A DNA stretch of 64,000 bases. It comes from Phycisphaerales bacterium. Its GTDB lineage: Bacteria; Planctomycetota; Phycisphaerae; Phycisphaerales; SM1A02. Location of the stretch: positions 1 to 64,000 of the forward strand of contig JAQWPT010000033.1 of NCBI GenBank assembly GCA_029245245.1. The letters run 5' to 3'. Made by a program: the position numbers and the translations under genes. Within the stretch, counting starts at the first letter, position 1. Each line of letters begins with the position of its first letter. The notes beneath the pieces were generated by a model. That model was not told where the DNA came from, did no database searches, and was given only the letters and a program-made list of their open reading frames with translations. Below are positions 27,953 through 36,048 of the stretch, one piece after another.

Positions 27953-27995
27953 GTCGAGGAACCGACCCGCTGCGTGCTCGATCCCGGAGTGATCC

Positions 27996-28595
27996 GTGAC
28001 GGATGCGACGAACGCGAACCCACGCGACGAACCGACCGACGGTGTCTTCACCGGACGGAAGGTTCTGGTGTGCGTGTGCGGTGGCATCGCCGCCTACAAG
28101 TCGGCGACCGTGGTTTCGCGGCTGGTTCAGGCCGGTGGAGAGGTGACGGTGGCGATGACCGAGGCGGCGACCCGCTTCATCGCGCCGCTGACGTTCCAGG
28201 CACTGAGTGGACGGCCGGTCTTCACGAGCCAGTGGGATCAGTTCGATCACGCCGATCCGCAGCACGTTCGAATGGCGGAAGGGCTCGACGCGGCGCTGGT
28301 CGCGCCGTGCACCATGAACACGCTCGCCAGACTCGCCGCGGGGTTCACGGACGATGCGGTCACCACGGCCCTCTCGGCGATCGATCGCGACCGGGTGCCG
28401 GTGCTGCTCGCACCGAGCATGAACGCGGAGATGTGGTCGCAACCGGCGACCCGTCGGAATCTCGACGTCCTCTCGAATGATGGGTTCACGCTGATCGAGC
28501 CCGCGAGCGGATGGCAGGCGTGTCGACGCGTCGGCTCGGGGCGTCTTCCCGAGCCCGAGGCCCTGATCGCCGCCCTCGCCGCCTCGCTCACCTGA
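27996..28595 (+). CDS. coaC: Phosphopantothenoylcysteine decarboxylase (CoaC-type flavoprotein)
   Basis: A 199-residue FMN-dependent decarboxylase of coenzyme A synthesis. Seen: VCVCGGIAAYKSATVVSRL, MTEAATRFIAPLTFQALSG, HVRMAEGLDAALVAPCTMNTLARLAAG in pieces with the active His, and APSMNAEMW (the PxMNxxMW motif). The start is GTG 27996. Only the decarboxylase half is present; the CoaB synthetase half that is usually fused is not here or downstream, so CoaB must be encoded elsewhere. Confidence 0.9.
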   Translation: MTDATNANPRDEPTDGVFTGRKVLVCVCGGIAAYKSATVVSRLVQAGGEVTVAMTEAATRFIAPLTFQALSGRPVFTSQWDQFDHADPQHVRMAEGLDAALVAPCTMNTLARLAAGFTDDAVTTALSAIDRDRVPVLLAPSMNAEMWSQPATRRNLDVLSNDGFTLIEPASGWQACRRVGSGRLPEPEALIAALAASLT

Positions 28596-28780
28596 ATTTT
28601 CATGGATCGGGAACCGCGGGCCGCTTGTTTTCGGACCGTACCCTGGATTCACTGGCTTCGGCACGCTTCGAGGGTACGCTCGGGAAGCGGATGTCGGTCC
28701 CGGTGAATCTCCGATGGATCGAGATGATGTCAGGGGGGTGGAGGATGCCTGTCCGCCCTCATCTATTCGGAGACCATCGC

Positions 28781-30247
28781 ATGCATCGAATTCCGGCCGT
28801 TCTGCTCATGATCTGCGGCGTCGCTTCACCATGCCTCGCCGGCCCGCCGTCGCCGCTCGACGTGCGGATGCGGGGCATCCATCGTCATCAGGTGGTGCTT
28901 GATCGCAGCGACGCGGACGGTGGCGGAATCGCCGGCGCCTGCGAAGCGGTCGTGGTCGCGCACACCGAGAGTGATTTCGGTCCGGGCGAGTACGTCGCGC
29001 AGGGTGGGTTCATCGAGGGCGAGATCGCCGCGACGAGTTTCGAACTCCCGCCCGACGCCTTCCCCGTCCGTCTCGATCTCTTCGAATCGTTGTTCGCGAC
29101 CAGTTCGACGGTGGTCGAGACGACCACGGAATATGCGATCTACGTCTGGTCCGGTCGCCCCGACACCGGAACGCTGGTGTTCAACGTCGCGTCCGACGGC
29201 GACATCCTCCCGCACATCACCATGCCGCCGGGAACCACCGGCGTGCGGCTCGAGTTCCTCGTCGACCCGGGTGATCCCGATCAGATCTGGATCGACGACG
29301 ACGGTTCGCACACGGTCACGGTCGGGATCGAGATCGTCGAGCATCACCAGCCACCCACGAACCAGTGCGTCACGGCCCCCGATGCCCAGTTCAACGCGTT
29401 CCCCTGCACCGACGTCGACGGCCTCCAGGCCGCGACCGGGAACTGGATCTTCGTCGAGGACTGCGGAATCTTCGGATGTCCCGAGGGATGGAAGCGTTTC
29501 TCGGATCTTCCGAGCATCTGCCGGCCCAGCGGCGACTGGGTCCAGCGTTTCACGTGGACGCCGAGCGCCTGCGATGCGCTCGGGGCCTGCTGCATCGGCG
29601 GGACCTGCTCGACCCTCGACGAATTGACCTGTGCCGACGCGGGCGGCGTCTTCCTCGGTGCGGGCACCGACTGCAACGCCGGCGACTGTGCGGAGACCGC
29701 GCCGTGCTGCTTCCCCGCGACCGGCGGGTGCGTGCAACTCACCCCCGCGGACTGTTTCGCGGTCCAGGGCATTCCGGGGCCGGTCGGTGAATCCTGCGAC
29801 GACTACATCTGCTTCCCGGAAGGTGCCTGCTGCCTGCCGACGGGGGACTGCGCCGGCATCGTCTCACCGGGTGAGTGCGCCGCGCTCGGCGGCGTCTTCC
29901 AGGGCGACGGGACCGACTGCCTAGACATCGACTGCCCGGAACCCGTCGGCGCCGCGTGCTTCGGAAACGGCTTCTGCCTCGTGCTCACCGAAGCGGAGGC
30001 CGACGCCGCCGGCGCCGAATGGCTTGGGATCGGTACGACCTGCGAGGACCTCGATGGCGATGGAACCGCGGATGCCTGCGAGACCGCCGGATCGCCCGCG
30101 GACCTGAACGGCGACGATCGGGTGGACGGCATCGACCTCGGCCTGTTCCTGGTCGGCTGGGGCCAGCCCGGGCCGACGGACTTCGACGGGAACGGAACCA
30201 CGAACGGCATCGACCTCGGCATCATGCTGGTCGAATGGACCGGCTGA
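28781..30247 (+). CDS. Secreted protein with GACC cysteine repeats and dockerin-like tail
   Basis: A 488-residue protein with a signal peptide (residues 1-23). ATG 28781 was chosen because it starts the signal peptide directly. A beta-rich N-terminal domain (about 30-220) is followed by a segment with four conserved Cys (about 225-265). Three cysteine repeats follow, of the form GACC-x-GxC-x-ECxxxGGxFxGxGTDC-x-C (about 268-385), and a fourth partial one. The C-terminus has two Ca-binding loops (DLNGDDRVDGIDLGLFL and DFDGNGTTNGIDLGIML). It is probably surface-exposed or secreted. Related multi-Cys repeats occur in many Planctomycetes secreted proteins; function unknown. Confidence 0.78.
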   Translation: MHRIPAVLLMICGVASPCLAGPPSPLDVRMRGIHRHQVVLDRSDADGGGIAGACEAVVVAHTESDFGPGEYVAQGGFIEGEIAATSFELPPDAFPVRLDLFESLFATSSTVVETTTEYAIYVWSGRPDTGTLVFNVASDGDILPHITMPPGTTGVRLEFLVDPGDPDQIWIDDDGSHTVTVGIEIVEHHQPPTNQCVTAPDAQFNAFPCTDVDGLQAATGNWIFVEDCGIFGCPEGWKRFSDLPSICRPSGDWVQRFTWTPSACDALGACCIGGTCSTLDELTCADAGGVFLGAGTDCNAGDCAETAPCCFPATGGCVQLTPADCFAVQGIPGPVGESCDDYICFPEGACCLPTGDCAGIVSPGECAALGGVFQGDGTDCLDIDCPEPVGAACFGNGFCLVLTEAEADAAGAEWLGIGTTCEDLDGDGTADACETAGSPADLNGDDRVDGIDLGLFLVGWGQPGPTDFDGNGTTNGIDLGIMLVEWTG

Positions 30248-30270
30248 TCGGAACTGGAAGGTGAGGAATG

Positions 30271-30307
30271 ACGCACGCCCCGCTTCTGATCGAAGCGGGG
30301 CGTGCGT
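30271..30307. terminator. Strong hairpin between convergent genes
   Basis: A perfect 15-bp inverted repeat (30271-30285 with 30293-30307), loop ctgatcg. It lies between the stops of two convergent genes. There is no T-run on either side, so it is either a bidirectional transcription end or mainly an mRNA 3'-end protector. Confidence 0.6.
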
Positions 30308-30329
30308 GTCGTTCCCGACGCGTGTTCGG

Positions 30330-30950
30330 TCATCCGGTCCAGTTCGCGAAAAGCAGGCCGAGATCGAGTCCGTTGACCTTGAAGTCATGGTTCAGGTCGC
30401 CGATCGGGAAGCTGATCGGCTCGACCTCGATGCGCATGCTCTGGCCATAGTTGGCGCCCTGACGGTGATTCTCGGCGGCGATGCGGAAGAAGATCACCTG
30501 GCCCGCTTCCACGTTGAATTCGGCCTCCGCGCCTCCGAAGCAGCTTTCCACGTCGTCCGGTGCGTTGTTGAAGCCGCAGGCGATGAACCCGCCTTCACAT
30601 GTGTGGCGTGCCGCGACGATCCATTGCGGGCTCACGTCGCCTCCCGAGCAGACCACGGCCCGCAGATTTCCCGTGACCGGTGCGACGTACCGGACGAACA
30701 GATCCGCTTCATTCGCCCACACGCAGCCGCCTTCCCACGACGGCGATGTTCCACCGTAGTCGAGCTCGAACCACGAACTGGAGGGGGCGCTGCCGAGGAT
30801 GACGTCGCAATCGTCGCCTTGGAAGGTCGAGCCGCTCCCGGGTCCCGCATGGGAAGTGGGGCTCGACTCCAGGAAGAGTGCCGCGGACGCCGTGAGCGCG
30901 GCGATGGTGGCGATCGTGGGTGCGATTCGGTCGTGGTATCTGCGAGACAT
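30330..30950 (-). CDS. Secreted protein with dockerin-like C-terminus
   Basis: A 206-residue protein with a signal peptide (about residues 1-36, ending SHAGPG). The middle is a beta-rich domain resembling the bacterial pre-peptidase/PPC type (SWFELDYGG, ADLFVRYVAPVTGNLRAVVC, GQVIFFRIAAENH), with three or four Cys. The tail GDLNHDFKVNGLDLGLLFAN carries one Ca-binding loop and matches the style of the 28781 gene's tail. Convergent with that gene. Function unknown. Confidence 0.72.
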   Translation of the reverse strand: MSRRYHDRIAPTIATIAALTASAALFLESSPTSHAGPGSGSTFQGDDCDVILGSAPSSSWFELDYGGTSPSWEGGCVWANEADLFVRYVAPVTGNLRAVVCSGGDVSPQWIVAARHTCEGGFIACGFNNAPDDVESCFGGAEAEFNVEAGQVIFFRIAAENHRQGANYGQSMRIEVEPISFPIGDLNHDFKVNGLDLGLLFANWTG

Positions 30951-31102
30951 GGCGATTCCTCCACTGGGATTTCGGGTCGGTCGCTCCAGAGCGTCTGGAA
31001 GACCTGATTGCGGAAACAGGTAGGGGCCTGATTCACCGTTGTGACGAGGAAATCCCGGATCGCTCGCGAAGCCGATCGGAGGTCGTTAGAATCCCACGCT
31101 CT

Positions 31103-31189
31103 GGAGAGGTGGCAGAGCGGTTGAATGCGCCGGTCTCGAAAACCGGTATGGCCTCCGGGTCATCGTGGGTTCGAATCCCACCCTCTCCG
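31103..31189 (+). tRNA. tRNA-Ser (CGA)
   Basis: An 87-nt class II tRNA. The acceptor stem GGAGAGG (31103-31109) pairs with CCTCTCC (31182-31188), with discriminator G31189. The D-arm contains GCAGAGCGGTTGAATGC, the anticodon loop CTCGAAA gives anticodon CGA, a long variable arm follows, and the T-arm has GTTCGAATC. No CCA is encoded. It reads UCG serine codons. Confidence 0.95.
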
Positions 31190-31196
31190 CTTGCAG

Positions 31197-31234
31197 ACGA
31201 CCGCCGGCACGATCTCGTGCCGGCGGTCGTTTTT
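31197..31234 (+). terminator. Intrinsic terminator of tRNA-Ser
   Basis: A perfect 16-bp stem (31197-31212 with 31215-31230), 2-nt apparent loop, followed by T-rich sequence. It ends the tRNA transcript. On the other strand it lies just past the end of the Bat operon and may serve both. Confidence 0.85.
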
Positions 31235-31266
31235 CATCCACCAGTTCCAAGGAACGCCGGAGACGC

Positions 31267-32121
31267 TCAGACGGCGTCGCCGGTGTCGTCCGCGATCCAT
31301 CCGACGGTGCCGTCCGGGAGTCGGATCCGCCACCATCCCGGACGTCGTTCGAGGATGGAGAATTCGACGCCCTCGGAGAGCGTCTCGTCGGCGGCGGGGG
31401 AGAACGTCGCGCCGTTGCCGGTTCGGAGGACCACCTCGTCGTTCAGGAGCACCCCTGCGGAACGACGGGCCGCGAGCGTTCGATCCACAACGAGCGTTCC
31501 GGTGGTGAGGACCGCGGTGATCCCGAGGATCACGATGACGGACCGCCACGCGAGGGTCGTCGCTTCCCCTTCGCCGGGTCGTGGGCCGCGGCCCCTTGCT
31601 CGACGCACCAGCAGGATCAACCAGAATCCACACCAGGTCGACAGGGCGATCAGGTGGCGAGTCGGCGCGTCGAGGACCTTCCACCATCCCGCGAGATTGG
31701 AGACGGTGAGATCGGTGGCGTCGGCTTCGATCGGTCGTTCGACGCGGCGCCGAGCCTCTGCGAGATTCGCGGCGACGTCGTCGTCGAAGGGCGCGAGTCG
31801 TTCGGATCGGCGGTACGCGATGATCGCTTCGCCCAGTCGTTCCGCCCGGAGTTCGGCGTTGCCGAGGTTGTACCAGGCGGCTGCGTTGTCGCCACCCGCC
31901 TCGATCACGACTCGCCAGCCGTCGGCGCTTCGTTGGAAGTCGCCCAGGGCGTCGGTCGAGCCCGCCACCTGGCCGAGTCCCGATTCGTAGTCCGATTCCG
32001 CATTCCGGGCGAGCTCGAGCAGATCGGCGTTCCCGAAGGCCGAAGGGGTTTCGATCGCTCCGAGCAGCATGAGGCCGGCGATGAGGATCACGCGGATGGA
32101 GTTTGCTGGGGACGTCCTCAT
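31267..32121 (-). CDS. batE: BatE-like TPR and SH3 domain protein, last gene of the Bat operon
   Basis: A 284-residue protein. Signal peptide or anchor (residues 10-30), two or three TPR helices pairs (NAAAWYNLGNAELRAERLGEAIIAYRRSERLAP in pieces, about 85-118), two membrane helices (about 160-172 and 193-212), and a C-terminal bacterial SH3 domain (about 220-284, GWWRIRLPDGTVGWI). TPR plus membrane helices plus SH3 is the BatE layout. It probably scaffolds the Bat complex at the membrane. The start overlaps the batD stop (ATGA). Confidence 0.8.
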   Translation of the reverse strand: MRTSPANSIRVILIAGLMLLGAIETPSAFGNADLLELARNAESDYESGLGQVAGSTDALGDFQRSADGWRVVIEAGGDNAAAWYNLGNAELRAERLGEAIIAYRRSERLAPFDDDVAANLAEARRRVERPIEADATDLTVSNLAGWWKVLDAPTRHLIALSTWCGFWLILLVRRARGRGPRPGEGEATTLAWRSVIVILGITAVLTTGTLVVDRTLAARRSAGVLLNDEVVLRTGNGATFSPAADETLSEGVEFSILERRPGWWRIRLPDGTVGWIADDTGDAV

Positions 32122-33989
32122 CGGTCGCGCCTCCGTCCCGGCCGGAGCGTGTCGAGGGTGGGGATGAGCGCCGTCGCCCGTCGTTCCAGTTCGGCGTCGT
32201 CGCCGGAAGCACCCGCATATCGGGCGGTCTCCGCGGCGTCGAGCACGCTTCGCAGTTCCTCGCGATCCGATCGATCGAGCCCCGCCCGTTCGACGGCGGC
32301 TTCGGCCTCGCGTGCCGTCATCGCACCGTCGGGGAGATGAAGTCGATTCGCGATGAGACCGCAGAGCGACGCATGGACCCGATCCGCCGCCGAGCCTTCG
32401 CCGCCGAGGATCGACTTCGCCTTCGATCGTGCGGCCGCGGCGCGTCCCGCGTCCGGATTCGCCAGTCGATGCTCCCGCCGACGGACCAGCAGCAGCCCGA
32501 GGAGGTACGTCGCCGGGCCTGCGATCGCGATCGCCGTCGTCGTCCAGCCGGGTTCGAAGACGCGTCGGGGAGTCGCGGCGTCGGCGACCGGATGATTCGC
32601 CCGCAGGCCGCCCGTGGTGGCGGTCAGCGTCGTGCCCCGCAGGATGGCCTGATCGAGGCCGTCTTCGCCACGCACCGTGCTCGCGAGATCCAGCCGTTCG
32701 CTCGGGGCCACGTTGATCGGAACCGGCTCGCTGCTCGCGGTCACGTATCGCCCGAGTTCCGGATCGAAGCTCACGAACGGAATCGAGGGGATCGCGTCGA
32801 GGTCGTCGCGCTCCGGTCGAAGTGTTTCGGTGAAGGTCTTGGTCCGTCCCTCGACGATGCCCGTGGTCGGATCGTCCGGGACCCGGAATCCGTCCAAGGC
32901 CTCGAGGTCGCGGAGCGGCGGGGGTCGGAGGTTCGCGAGATCACCTGCGATCCCGGGCGACTCGTCGGTGACCTCGAGCCGGAGCGTGATGGGATCACCC
33001 ACCGAGACGTCTCGAGGCTCGGCAAGGGCCCGAACCGAGAATCGCCCCACGGCACCCGTGAAACTCGACGGCCGCCCCTCCTCCGGAAGGGACCGAACCT
33101 CGATCGGCCGGATTTCGGCGGTCTGGACCACCGGGCGGATTCCTTCGATCTCCACCTGACGTCGATTGAAGATGTCCCGGGTGACGGCGATGCCGGTCGG
33201 TTGTCGAAGCACGACCTGGACTTCACCCGGATCGATCGCCCCGGCCTTGATCGGTACGACGTCGTGCTTGATCTCGTAGAGAAAATACGTTCGGTCCCCG
33301 CGTTCGACCGAGCGTCCGGAAGGCCGCCGCCGATTCCTCGCGAGCTCCTCGAGCGACTCCTTGAAGATCCCCCAGGAGGACTCGCCCGCCGAGATGAGCC
33401 CCCACATGTCGGCCTCGTCCAGGCGTATTCGATTCGCTCGATCGACGAACTGTTCGACCCAGATCTGCAGGGTCAGTCGTACCGGCTGGCCGACCCAGGC
33501 CTTCACGGGGGTGCCGATGATCTCGACGACGAGAAGATCACCCACCTCGCTCTTCGTCGCGATGACCCGCCACGGATCGCTCTCGAACCGTTCGCCGTCG
33601 ACCGTCAGGTCGATGGGCGGAATCTCGATGATTCCAGGTCGTGTCGCCACGAATCGGACCACGTAAGTCCGGGTGGAGCGGGTCGTCGCCACGCCGTTGA
33701 TGATCTGGGTGAAGGTGCTTTCGCGGGCGCTCGGAAGCACCGTGCTCGTGAGGCCCTCGATCTCGGGTACCCGCGGTTCGGTCCACGCTTCGGCGTTCAC
33801 GATGTCGATTTCAAGAAGGAATGGTTGGCCGACCCAGACCTCGCGCTGGCCGAACTTGAACTCCGCCAGCCCGTCGGCGAAGACGCTCGTGTTCAGGCAT
33901 CCGAGGCAGGCGAAGAGGACCGCCAGAAGGCGCGGCATCACGCGAACGACCCGTTTGGTGGATTCAGGGGAGACGGCGGCTTGCATCAC
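32118..33989 (-). CDS. batD: BatD-like protein
   Basis: A 623-residue protein. Signal region (about 17-38), then repeated beta-sandwich domains in which VWVGQPFLLEIDIVN, AWVGQPVRLTLQIWV and VSVGDPITLRLEVTD mark three units. A membrane helix follows (about 478-500) and then a cytoplasmic helical tail (about 505-623). This is the BatD (oxygen tolerance) plan. The ATG at 33989 overlaps the batC stop by 4 nt, which supports that start; ATG 33938 would begin nearer the signal peptide. Probably interacts with the VWA proteins BatA and BatB in the periplasm. Confidence 0.85.
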   Translation of the reverse strand: MMQAAVSPESTKRVVRVMPRLLAVLFACLGCLNTSVFADGLAEFKFGQREVWVGQPFLLEIDIVNAEAWTEPRVPEIEGLTSTVLPSARESTFTQIINGVATTRSTRTYVVRFVATRPGIIEIPPIDLTVDGERFESDPWRVIATKSEVGDLLVVEIIGTPVKAWVGQPVRLTLQIWVEQFVDRANRIRLDEADMWGLISAGESSWGIFKESLEELARNRRRPSGRSVERGDRTYFLYEIKHDVVPIKAGAIDPGEVQVVLRQPTGIAVTRDIFNRRQVEIEGIRPVVQTAEIRPIEVRSLPEEGRPSSFTGAVGRFSVRALAEPRDVSVGDPITLRLEVTDESPGIAGDLANLRPPPLRDLEALDGFRVPDDPTTGIVEGRTKTFTETLRPERDDLDAIPSIPFVSFDPELGRYVTASSEPVPINVAPSERLDLASTVRGEDGLDQAILRGTTLTATTGGLRANHPVADAATPRRVFEPGWTTTAIAIAGPATYLLGLLLVRRREHRLANPDAGRAAAARSKAKSILGGEGSAADRVHASLCGLIANRLHLPDGAMTAREAEAAVERAGLDRSDREELRSVLDAAETARYAGASGDDAELERRATALIPTLDTLRPGRRRDR

Positions 33990-34999
33990 CAGTCGCGCTC
34001 CACGGGCTTCTTCGGACGACGTTCCTCGGCCTCGGCCTTTTCGCGGCGACGCTGGCGTTCCTTGTCCCGGACCGATTGCAGGAGTCGTTCGGCCTCTTCC
34101 CTGGTCATCCGCGGCTCGGAGGCCTCGGCATCATCCGATGCCTTCGATGAAGACGACGTCGCCTCGGCATCGTCTTCCTGTTCGGAATCCTTCTGCTGGT
34201 CCTGCTCCTCCTGGTCCTCCTGCTCCTGGTCTTCTTGCTGCTGGTCCTGCTGCTGCTGATCCTGCTGCTGCTGATCCTGCTGCTGCTGATCCTGCTGCTG
34301 CTGATCCTGCTGCTGCTGGTCCTGCTGCTGCTGGTCCTGTTGCTGCTGGTCCTGTTGCTGCTGGTCCTGCTGCTGCTGGTCCTGTTGTTGCTGGTCCTGC
34401 TGCTGTTGCTGTTGTTGCTGGTCCTGCTGCTGTTGCTGTTGCTGTTCAAGTTGCTCCTGCATCTGCTGAAGTTGCTTGATCAGGTCCCAGGTCATTTCTG
34501 CATTGGCGCGGGCATCTCCATCATCAACCTGGGATTCAATGGCGGTACGGTAGTGATTCAACGCGGAATCAAGTTCCGCCTGTGCGGTCTCCAACTGGTC
34601 GATTGCCTGCTGGGCACCGGTTTCATTTCCAGCCTGCAGGGATTCAACGACTTGTCGGTGGGTCACATTGCCGAGGTTGTAGACCGAATCCGACAACAGA
34701 CTCTGGTCGTCGGTCAACGCAATGGCCTCTGTGAAATCTGATGCGGCCGCGGGCCAGTTCCCAAGCCGGTAGTTGGCAACGGCTCGGTTGTACGCCAGTT
34801 CGGCCATGGGGATCTCGAGTTGGGCCTGGGCAGCGTCGATGGCAGTGATCGCATCTTCGAAGCGTCCCTGGTCAATCGCAAGTGCACTGTCCTGGACGAG
34901 TGATCGGTACGAACCGGTTGCCGAAGGAGCGACAGCGGGTGGGGCTGCAACGAGTGATGATGTGACAACCAGCAGGCTGGCGGAAATCAGGTTGATCAT
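33986..34999 (-). CDS. batC: BatC-like TPR protein with QQQQD repeat
   Basis: A 337-residue protein. Signal peptide (about 1-23), then TPR helices (about 38-170, AELAYNRAVANYRLGNWPAAASDFTEA), then a Gln/Asp region (about 184-275) containing ten perfect QQQQD units, an acidic Ser/Glu stretch, and a basic C-terminus. TPR with a long low-complexity tail is seen in other BatC proteins. DNA for the N-terminal half is clearly lower in GC than DNA for the C-terminal part, with the change at the repeat; see the findings. Overlaps both neighbours by 4 nt. Confidence 0.8.
   Translation of the reverse strand: MINLISASLLVVTSSLVAAPPAVAPSATGSYRSLVQDSALAIDQGRFEDAITAIDAAQAQLEIPMAELAYNRAVANYRLGNWPAAASDFTEAIALTDDQSLLSDSVYNLGNVTHRQVVESLQAGNETGAQQAIDQLETAQAELDSALNHYRTAIESQVDDGDARANAEMTWDLIKQLQQMQEQLEQQQQQQQDQQQQQQQQDQQQQDQQQQDQQQQDQQQQDQQQQDQQQQDQQQQDQQQQDQQQQDQQQQDQQQEDQEQEDQEEQDQQKDSEQEDDAEATSSSSKASDDAEASEPRMTREEAERLLQSVRDKERQRRREKAEAEERRPKKPVERDW
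34244..34393. repeat. 15-bp minisatellite, ten units, in batC
   Basis: Ten in-phase 15-bp units (plus strand pattern GTC/ATC then four CTG or TTG codons) encode QQQQD on the minus strand. They sit in a wider CTG-rich tract of about 34187-34447. Left units vary by ATC/GTC and right units by CTG/TTG. Such arrays change length by slippage and are prone to misassembly. Confidence 0.92.
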
Positions 35000-36048
35000 G
35001 GCAGGGCAACCTCCATGTGTTTCGGCCTTGTGCGTCGATCAGTCAGGAATCCGTCGATCAACAGCAGGAGCAGGGCCAGGGCTGCGAACCACTGGTAGCG
35101 AGGTACATGCTGCTCGATCCGGGCCGTTTCATGAGTCCGGCCGCTGCCGAGGGCGATGACATCGCCGTAGATTCCCGCCATGTCGACGTTCCCGGTGCCT
35201 GCGGGAATGTAGGCGCCTTCGGCGGCCATCGCGATGTCCTGCAGCAGATCGGAATTGAGTTTCGACCACACTTCCTCGCCATCGTGCGTCAGGTACAGTC
35301 GCTGCCCGTCGATCTCAACGGGAATTCTGCCGCCTTCATGCACGTCCCCGAGCCCGACGGTGAACACGGAGATGCCCCGATTCGCCGCCTGAGACGCGGC
35401 TTCAACCGGGTAGCTGCCCATGTCATCTCCGTCACTGAAGATGACGATGGCCTTGAAATCCTCGACTTCGTCGGTGAACGAATCCATGGCGAGTCGAATC
35501 GCATCGCCGGTCATCGATCCGCCACGCCTGCCCTGCCTGGCCTGGAGTTCGTCGAGAGCCAGTCGCATTGCACCGTAGTCGAGGGTCAGCGGAACCGTGA
35601 CGGAAGCCTGCCCGCCGTAGGTGATCAGGCCGACGCGGTCGCCACCGATGGTTTCGAGCACATCCTCGATGTACTGCTTGGCCCGCTGCATCCGGTTGGG
35701 CTTGACGTCCTCGGCCAGCATCGATCGGGAAGTGTCGACCACGAAATACACGTCGATGCCCTTCTGCTGTACTTCCTGGTAGCGGATGCCCCAGCGGGGA
35801 TCGAGCAGGCTGAAGACCATCAGGACCATCGCAACGAGGACGAGAATGGACCGGATCCTGCGACGTGGCATGCTCGTGTTTGCGGTGAGTTTCTCCGCCA
35901 TGGGTGGAGAGGCGAGGCGACGCAGTGCGAACTTCCGCGTCTTGTAGGAAAGCACGACGACCACCGCAACTGCAAGCACGGCCCACAGCCAGTTCATTGA
36001 TTCAAGATGGTTGAAGCGAATGTCCATGAATCGTGTTCCAGGTGTCAA
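34996..36048 (-). CDS. batB: BatB-like VWA domain protein
   Basis: A 350-residue protein with two N-terminal membrane helices (about 19-38 and 66-84). A VWA domain (about 97-270) carries the MIDAS sequence VVDTSRSM, SMTGDAI and IFSDGDDMG. A C-terminal helix (about 322-338) follows. ATG 36048 overlaps the batA stop (ATGA). The metal site looks intact, so ligand binding through a divalent cation is likely. Partner of BatA. Confidence 0.88.
   Translation of the reverse strand: MTPGTRFMDIRFNHLESMNWLWAVLAVAVVVVLSYKTRKFALRRLASPPMAEKLTANTSMPRRRIRSILVLVAMVLMVFSLLDPRWGIRYQEVQQKGIDVYFVVDTSRSMLAEDVKPNRMQRAKQYIEDVLETIGGDRVGLITYGGQASVTVPLTLDYGAMRLALDELQARQGRRGGSMTGDAIRLAMDSFTDEVEDFKAIVIFSDGDDMGSYPVEAASQAANRGISVFTVGLGDVHEGGRIPVEIDGQRLYLTHDGEEVWSKLNSDLLQDIAMAAEGAYIPAGTGNVDMAGIYGDVIALGSGRTHETARIEQHVPRYQWFAALALLLLLIDGFLTDRRTRPKHMEVALP

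Noticed and set aside
34187-34447. CRISPR-like repeat array
   Set aside because: Units are 15 bp, contiguous and in coding phase, with no spacers. It is a coding minisatellite.
34235-34741. Open plus-strand frame rich in Leu (runs of LLLL with V or I)
   Set aside because: It is the antisense of the QQQQD repeat in batC, and its composition comes only from the repeat. No start signal or family resemblance.
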